DNA from: VRUE01 sp036376915
Lineage (GTDB): Bacteria; Actinomycetota; Thermoleophilia; Solirubrobacterales; 70-9
Direction: 5' to 3'
DNA: 16,928 nucleotides
NCBI GenBank assembly: GCA_036376915.1
Contig: DASUZK010000097.1
Coordinates: 1-16,928, forward strand
Below, in pieces: positions 13,633 through 16,928 of this stretch. A program made the translations under genes and the position numbers. The notes beneath the pieces are model-generated. The model did not search any database and was not told where the DNA came from. It worked only from the letters and a program-made list of their open reading frames with translations. Within the stretch, counting starts at the first letter, position 1; each line of letters opens with the position of its first letter.

Positions 13633-15753
13633 TTATGCCTGCTTCAGGCGCACCTGACGCCCCTCGACACCGGTCCCGGAGACCCTCGTCGCCAGCCCCG
13701 CCTCGCGGCGCCTCAGCATCTGTTTCGCCTTGCGGCTGAGACCGATTCGGAGGGTCTTCGAAGCATCCGAGGCGACGCTGAAGGATGCCGTGCCGATCGT
13801 CACCCGCTTGCCCCCCGGCCCGACCCTGGCGAGGAGCTTCAGCTTGCCCTTGCAGGCCCCTTCTCCAGGACATGAGAGCCTCAACAGGGCCTTGCCGGCC
13901 TTGACCTTTGCCCTGGCCGCGGCACGCGCGGCGCCGTTCGGGACCTTCTCGAAGGTCGCAGTGACGCCGCGGGCCTCGTCCATGGTCACGCGGCAGCTGC
14001 CGGTGCCGGTGCAGGCGCCCGAGAAGCCGGCGAACCTGGAGCCGGCGGCGGCGGTCGCGGTCAGGGTGACCTTGGTGCCGACTCCCAAGCCCACCGCGCA
14101 GGCTTGACCGCAATCGATCCCGGCCGGAGAGCTGGTCACGGTCCCCCTGCCGGTGCCCGCCCGCGAGACCGTGAGCGTGCGCTGGCCGACCGCGGTGAAG
14201 ACCGCTTTCGCGGTGCGAGAGGTGCTCATGGTCGTCGTGCAGGCGCCGGAGCCGGTGCAGCCCCCGCCGGTCCAGTGGTCGAAGACCGAGCCCGGCGCGG
14301 GCGTCGCCGTGAGCGTGACTTTGGCGCCTTCGGGGAAGGACTCGGTGCAGTCCGGGCCGCAATCGATCCCGGCCGGGTTGCTCGTCACGGCGCCCGAGCC
14401 GGTGCCGATGCGCTCGACCGTTAGCGGGTATTCGAACGGCGGCGGGATCAAGTCGAAGGTCGCGGTGACGGTCTTGGCGGCGTTCATCGTCAAGGCGCAA
14501 CTCGAGCCCGTGCAGGCCCCGGAGAAGCCGGCGAATTCGGAGCCGGCGCTGGCTTCGGCGATCAGCGTCAGGGCGGTCCCTTCGGGATATTCGGTCGCGC
14601 AGGTTTCAGGCGACCCGGCCCCCACTTTGCATTTGACGGTGCCTGAGCCGGTTCCGGCTTTGTTGACGGTCAGGGGGAATTCGGTATCCGGTTTGAGGTT
14701 GAACGTCGCCGTCACCGAGCTGTTGGCGGCGATCGAGAAGCTGCATGGAGAGGCCGAGCAGCTGGACGCGGAGCCGGTTCCGCCGCTGAAGCCGGCGAAG
14801 GTGGAGCTGGCGTTGGGCGTGGCGACGATTTCAACGCTGGTCCCGTTCGGCTGCGGGCTGGTACAGGCGCCAGCGGAGCCGCCGTTGAATTTGCACTGGA
14901 CGGTACCGGCGCCCGTGCCGGCTTTGGTCACCGACAGGGTCCGCGGGATCAGGTTGAAGGTCGCAGTGACGGTCTTGGCGGCGTCCATCGTGACTTCGCA
15001 GGTAAAGCCGCTGCAGGCGCCCGAGAAGCCGGCGAATTCGGATCCGGCGGCAGCGCTGGGATGCAGGAGCAGTTCGGTTTCCTCGGGGTATTTGGCCTGG
15101 CAGGGTTCGGGCCCTTCCTGCGCCTCGCAGAGGACCGTGCCGGAGCCGGTGCCTTTGATTTTCAGCGTGAAGGCGTATTCCGGGGGCATTGGAATGAGGC
15201 TGAAGACGGTTGTGACGCTGTGGGCCTCTTCCATCGTCAGCTCGCACGTTTCTTCTTCGCAGTCGCCGGCGAAGCGGATGAATTCGGAGTTGGGGGCGGC
15301 TTCGGGCACCAGGGTCAGTTCGGTGCCTTCGGGATAGCTCGCTTTGCAGGTTTCGACCGGCCCCATTCCCACCACACATTTGACGGTGCCCGAGCCGTTG
15401 CCGCTGGTTTTGAGCGTGAGCGCGAATTGGGGGAGGAGGTCGAAGGTCGCGGTGACCGACTTGGCCTCGGTCATCGTCAGTTCGCAATCATCGGGGCCGC
15501 AGTCGCCGGTGAATTCGGTGAATTCAGAGTCCGGGGCTGGGCTTGGGATCACGACCAACTCGGTGCCTTCCGGGTACTGCGCCGCACAGGGCTCGGCCGG
15601 CCCTTCGTCGACCTCGCATTTGACCGTGCCCGTGCCCGTGCCGTCCATGGCAAGCGTGAGCGCGAACCCTTCGGCCGCCTGCGCGGGCGAGTCGATCTGG
15701 GCCGTCGCGCAGAGCGCAGCAAGCAGCGCGAGAAAAGCAAGTCGGCGCCTCAT
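13633..15753 (-). CDS. Secreted protein with seven Cys-rich InlB-B-like repeats
   Basis: 706 residues from ATG 15753; ATG 15771 would add six residues before the signal peptide. MRRRLAFLALLAALCATAQIDSPAQA is a Sec signal peptide, probably cut after Ala26. Seven repeats of 79-87 residues follow (about 30-109, 110-193, 194-272, 273-359, 360-442, 443-525 and 526-607). Each has a GTGSGTVKC-like strand, a YPEGTELTL turn, EFAGFSGAC and a closing TMxxAKTVTATF, the pattern of divergent InlB B-repeats. Most carry four cysteines, probably as disulfides. Residues 608-706 are a basic C-terminal module (GKALLRLSCPGEGACKGKLKL... ending GRQVRLKQA). There is no sorting signal or membrane anchor. A cell-wall or matrix role is likely; the ligand is unknown. 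Its G+C content is lower than that of the polysaccharide genes. Confidence 0.85.
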   Translation of the reverse strand: MRRRLAFLALLAALCATAQIDSPAQAAEGFALTLAMDGTGTGTVKCEVDEGPAEPCAAQYPEGTELVVIPSPAPDSEFTEFTGDCGPDDCELTMTEAKSVTATFDLLPQFALTLKTSGNGSGTVKCVVGMGPVETCKASYPEGTELTLVPEAAPNSEFIRFAGDCEEETCELTMEEAHSVTTVFSLIPMPPEYAFTLKIKGTGSGTVLCEAQEGPEPCQAKYPEETELLLHPSAAAGSEFAGFSGACSGFTCEVTMDAAKTVTATFNLIPRTLSVTKAGTGAGTVQCKFNGGSAGACTSPQPNGTSVEIVATPNASSTFAGFSGGTGSASSCSASPCSFSIAANSSVTATFNLKPDTEFPLTVNKAGTGSGTVKCKVGAGSPETCATEYPEGTALTLIAEASAGSEFAGFSGACTGSSCALTMNAAKTVTATFDLIPPPFEYPLTVERIGTGSGAVTSNPAGIDCGPDCTESFPEGAKVTLTATPAPGSVFDHWTGGGCTGSGACTTTMSTSRTAKAVFTAVGQRTLTVSRAGTGRGTVTSSPAGIDCGQACAVGLGVGTKVTLTATAAAGSRFAGFSGACTGTGSCRVTMDEARGVTATFEKVPNGAARAAARAKVKAGKALLRLSCPGEGACKGKLKLLARVGPGGKRVTIGTASFSVASDASKTLRIGLSRKAKQMLRRREAGLATRVSGTGVEGRQVRLKQA

Positions 15754-15812
15754 CCCAGGTTCATTGTGCATGAGATGCAAAGGACTCACAACGTCTCCAA
15801 ACCGGGCGAGAG

Positions 15813-16234
15813 CTATTCGGAGCTGAAGACCTGTTCGACGAAGAAACGGGCAGCGGGGTCGAGCCTGTCGCCGTAGGTCCGCTCGGCAATCGCGAGCACC
15901 TTCAGCGCGAGCAGCGCTCCGGGGAGGCCGCGAGGCAGCGCAGCCCAGGTAGGTCGAGCACGGCCGTCGCGGGGTCATCCCCTTCCAGAAAACCCTTGAC
16001 GGCGTCGTTGAGCCAGCCTCCTGGCAGGCCCAGCCGCTCGGCTATGACCGCAGCGGCCTCGTAGACGACGTCCTTCGGCTCGAATACGGCATCGATGTCG
16101 CGGGTCGCCCGTCGCTCGTCGAAGGCGAGGGCGATCGCCGCGCCGCCGACCACGTACATCTCGGCGACGACACCTCGCCGCTCGAGCTCGCCGGCAAGCG
16201 CGGTGAGCGCATCGATGATCTCGCTCCGGTCCAT
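15813..16234 (-). pseudogene. Decayed nucleotidyltransferase (DUF6036/MNT-like)
   Basis: ATG 16234 opens MDRSEIIDALTALAGELERRG, then MYVVGGAAIALAFDERRATRDIDAVFEP, the nucleotidyltransferase GG...RxTxDID motif with both acidic residues. The frame then closes early at 15902 after LRCLAASPERCSR. In the next frame, directly after the SPE codons, the sequence continues LLALKVLAIAERTYGD to FFVEQVFSSE and a stop at 15813. One base is therefore missing at about 15915-15916. From memory, intact relatives are about 160-180 residues and have some 25 more residues (RDxDDIRLL... VEE) between LLAxKxLA and the AERTYG block, so an internal deletion is also likely. The two parts are clear in the sequence; the deletion rests on recalled family form. 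Start and stop lie one base from the upstream gene. Confidence 0.75.
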
Positions 16235-16235
16235 C

Positions 16236-16670
16236 TCAGACGCGGTGCAGAGAGCGCTCTGGGATAAAGACGCCGCGGCGGCGGAATGCAGCCGGCGCCT
16301 GGGCGATCGCCACCGCGCGGAAACCGGGCACGTCACTGACGAACCAGAAGCGGTCCAGGAAGCGCCCGGGCTCGACCGACCACGCGGGCCTGCTCAAATC
16401 GTGGACCGCCGAAAGGTGCTCGGCCAGCGCGCCGAGGTAGGCGTCGTGGCGAAGGTCCCCGGTCGACTCTGGCCGCTGTGCGATGGCCTCCTCTCGGGAG
16501 CGATCGTCGCCTCCCAGCGCGAACTCGTCGAGGAACTCGCGCACGGCATGGCGGAAGTCTTCCCCGGCGAGGACACGCTCCGCCACTCCCGCGAGGGTCT
16601 GGGAGAACTGCTCACGAGCAGGAGGATTGGCTGCAAGCCAATCAGAGCGTGTCGTAAGCGCCTCTGCCAT
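16236..16670 (-). CDS. Conserved-looking protein of unknown function paired with the nucleotidyltransferase
   Basis: 144 residues from ATG 16670 (MAEALTTRSDWLAANPPAR). An acidic, helical N-terminal half (VAERVLAGEDFRHAVREFLDEF) is followed by DAYLGALAEHLSAVHDL and a Trp/Phe-rich block WSVEPGRFLDRFWFVSDVPGFRAVAIAQAPAAFRRRGVF. I do not know a function. There is no signal peptide or membrane segment. It is separated from the nucleotidyltransferase pseudogene by one base and was surely cotranscribed with it. I recall this two-gene arrangement from other actinobacteria, so it may be a partner in a toxin-antitoxin-like or nucleotide-modifying pair, which is inference. An earlier in-frame start (16718) is less likely because it would cross the promoter-like sequence. 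Confidence 0.75.
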   Translation of the reverse strand: MAEALTTRSDWLAANPPAREQFSQTLAGVAERVLAGEDFRHAVREFLDEFALGGDDRSREEAIAQRPESTGDLRHDAYLGALAEHLSAVHDLSRPAWSVEPGRFLDRFWFVSDVPGFRAVAIAQAPAAFRRRGVFIPERSLHRV

Positions 16671-16676
16671 GGTGGG

Positions 16677-16682
16677 ATGGTA
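16677..16682 (-). promoter_or_regulatory. Possible -10 (TACCAT) giving a leaderless transcript
   Basis: On the minus strand TACCAT ends six bases before ATG 16670, so transcription would start on the A of the ATG. No Shine-Dalgarno is present. The -35 region is weak. Confidence 0.45.
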
Positions 16683-16700
16683 GGCGCTTGCCCGGCTACA

Positions 16701-16726
16701 TCCACCCCCCAGGTCCACCCCCCAGG
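16701..16726. repeat. Perfect tandem 13-base repeat
   Basis: TCCACCCCCCAGG is repeated exactly at 16701-16713 and 16714-16726. It lies 19 bases beyond the -10 candidate of the leftward gene, where the -35 region would be, so copy number or binding here could affect expression. Confidence 0.75.
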
Positions 16727-16765
16727 CATTGGGTAGAGATATCGGAAAGCAAAGGGCGACGGGCG

Positions 16766-16928
16766 CTATTGCACCTTCACATACCCCCCGGCCGTCGTTT
16801 CCAGCCCGGTCGAGCCGACCGCGGTGACTTTCGGGCCCAAGATGCTACCCACCCTCAGCCCTTCAGCGGTGCTTTCGGCGTTGTATTCGACCTGGGAGGA
16901 GCCGTTGGAGTAGAAGCCCCTGAGGTTG
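16766..16928 (-). CDS. C-terminal end of an unidentified gene, 5' part beyond the right edge
   Basis: One open frame runs from the right edge to TAG at 16766-16768 and gives about 53 residues: LRGFYSNGSSQVEYNAESTA, then EGLRVGSILGPKVTAVGSTG and LETTAGGYVKVQ. It is rich in Gly, Ser, Thr and Val with alternating strands, as in beta-structured surface or fibre proteins. No family is recognised. The reading is supported by plausible composition and by a clean stop, but the fragment is short. Confidence 0.45.
   Translation of the reverse strand, partial: NLRGFYSNGSSQVEYNAESTAEGLRVGSILGPKVTAVGSTGLETTAGGYVKVQ

Overview
The window is a high-GC (about 70%) bacterial chromosome segment with strong G/C third-position bias and many GTG starts. 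I infer an actinobacterium of the Thermoleophilia/Solirubrobacterales kind. The main clue is a pair of secreted repeat proteins that end in basic, Gly/Lys-rich beta modules of a type I associate with that class. This is recall, not a search result. No rRNA, tRNA, CRISPR array, transposase or integrase was seen, and no stretch over 300 bases lacks a gene.

Left part (1-5786): a nonulosonic acid locus, most likely for CMP-pseudaminic acid. pseB (cut by the left edge) is read leftward. pseC, pseI and pseG are read rightward with overlapping ends. They are followed at short spacing by a secreted PD40 beta-propeller protein and a GNAT acetyltransferase that could be PseH. PseF, the CMP-transferase, is not in the window. 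PseG has no ATG, GTG or TTG that would keep its N-terminal motif; a CTG overlapping the pseI stop is the best start.

Middle part (5787-13374): surface polysaccharide genes. They are a PAPS-dependent sulfotransferase (+), a multi-pass membrane protein that may be a Wzy-like polymerase or GT-C enzyme (-), a fused Wzz/BY-kinase with a Tyr-rich tail (+), and a leftward run of three genes: an extended SDR sugar epimerase, a WecA/TagO-type glycan initiator and a GT4 glycosyltransferase. A plausible scheme is that the WecA-like enzyme starts a lipid-linked glycan, GT4 and others extend it with epimerised or nonulosonic sugars, the sulfotransferase decorates it, and the Wzz/BY-kinase with the membrane protein sets polymerisation and length.

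Right part (13375-16928): an AT-richer regulatory region with a good promoter for the SDR-WecA-GT4 run, a secreted protein with seven cysteine-rich InlB-B-like repeats, a decayed nucleotidyltransferase gene just downstream of a conserved-looking protein of unknown function, and the 3' end of an unidentified gene.

The most unusual non-coding signal is a family of tall hairpins at 5785-5854, 9949-9990 (half copy) and 10004-10069. They share an exact 17-base apical core but have stems of different, internally compensated sequence. One copy supplies the C-terminal codons and stop of the GT4 gene.
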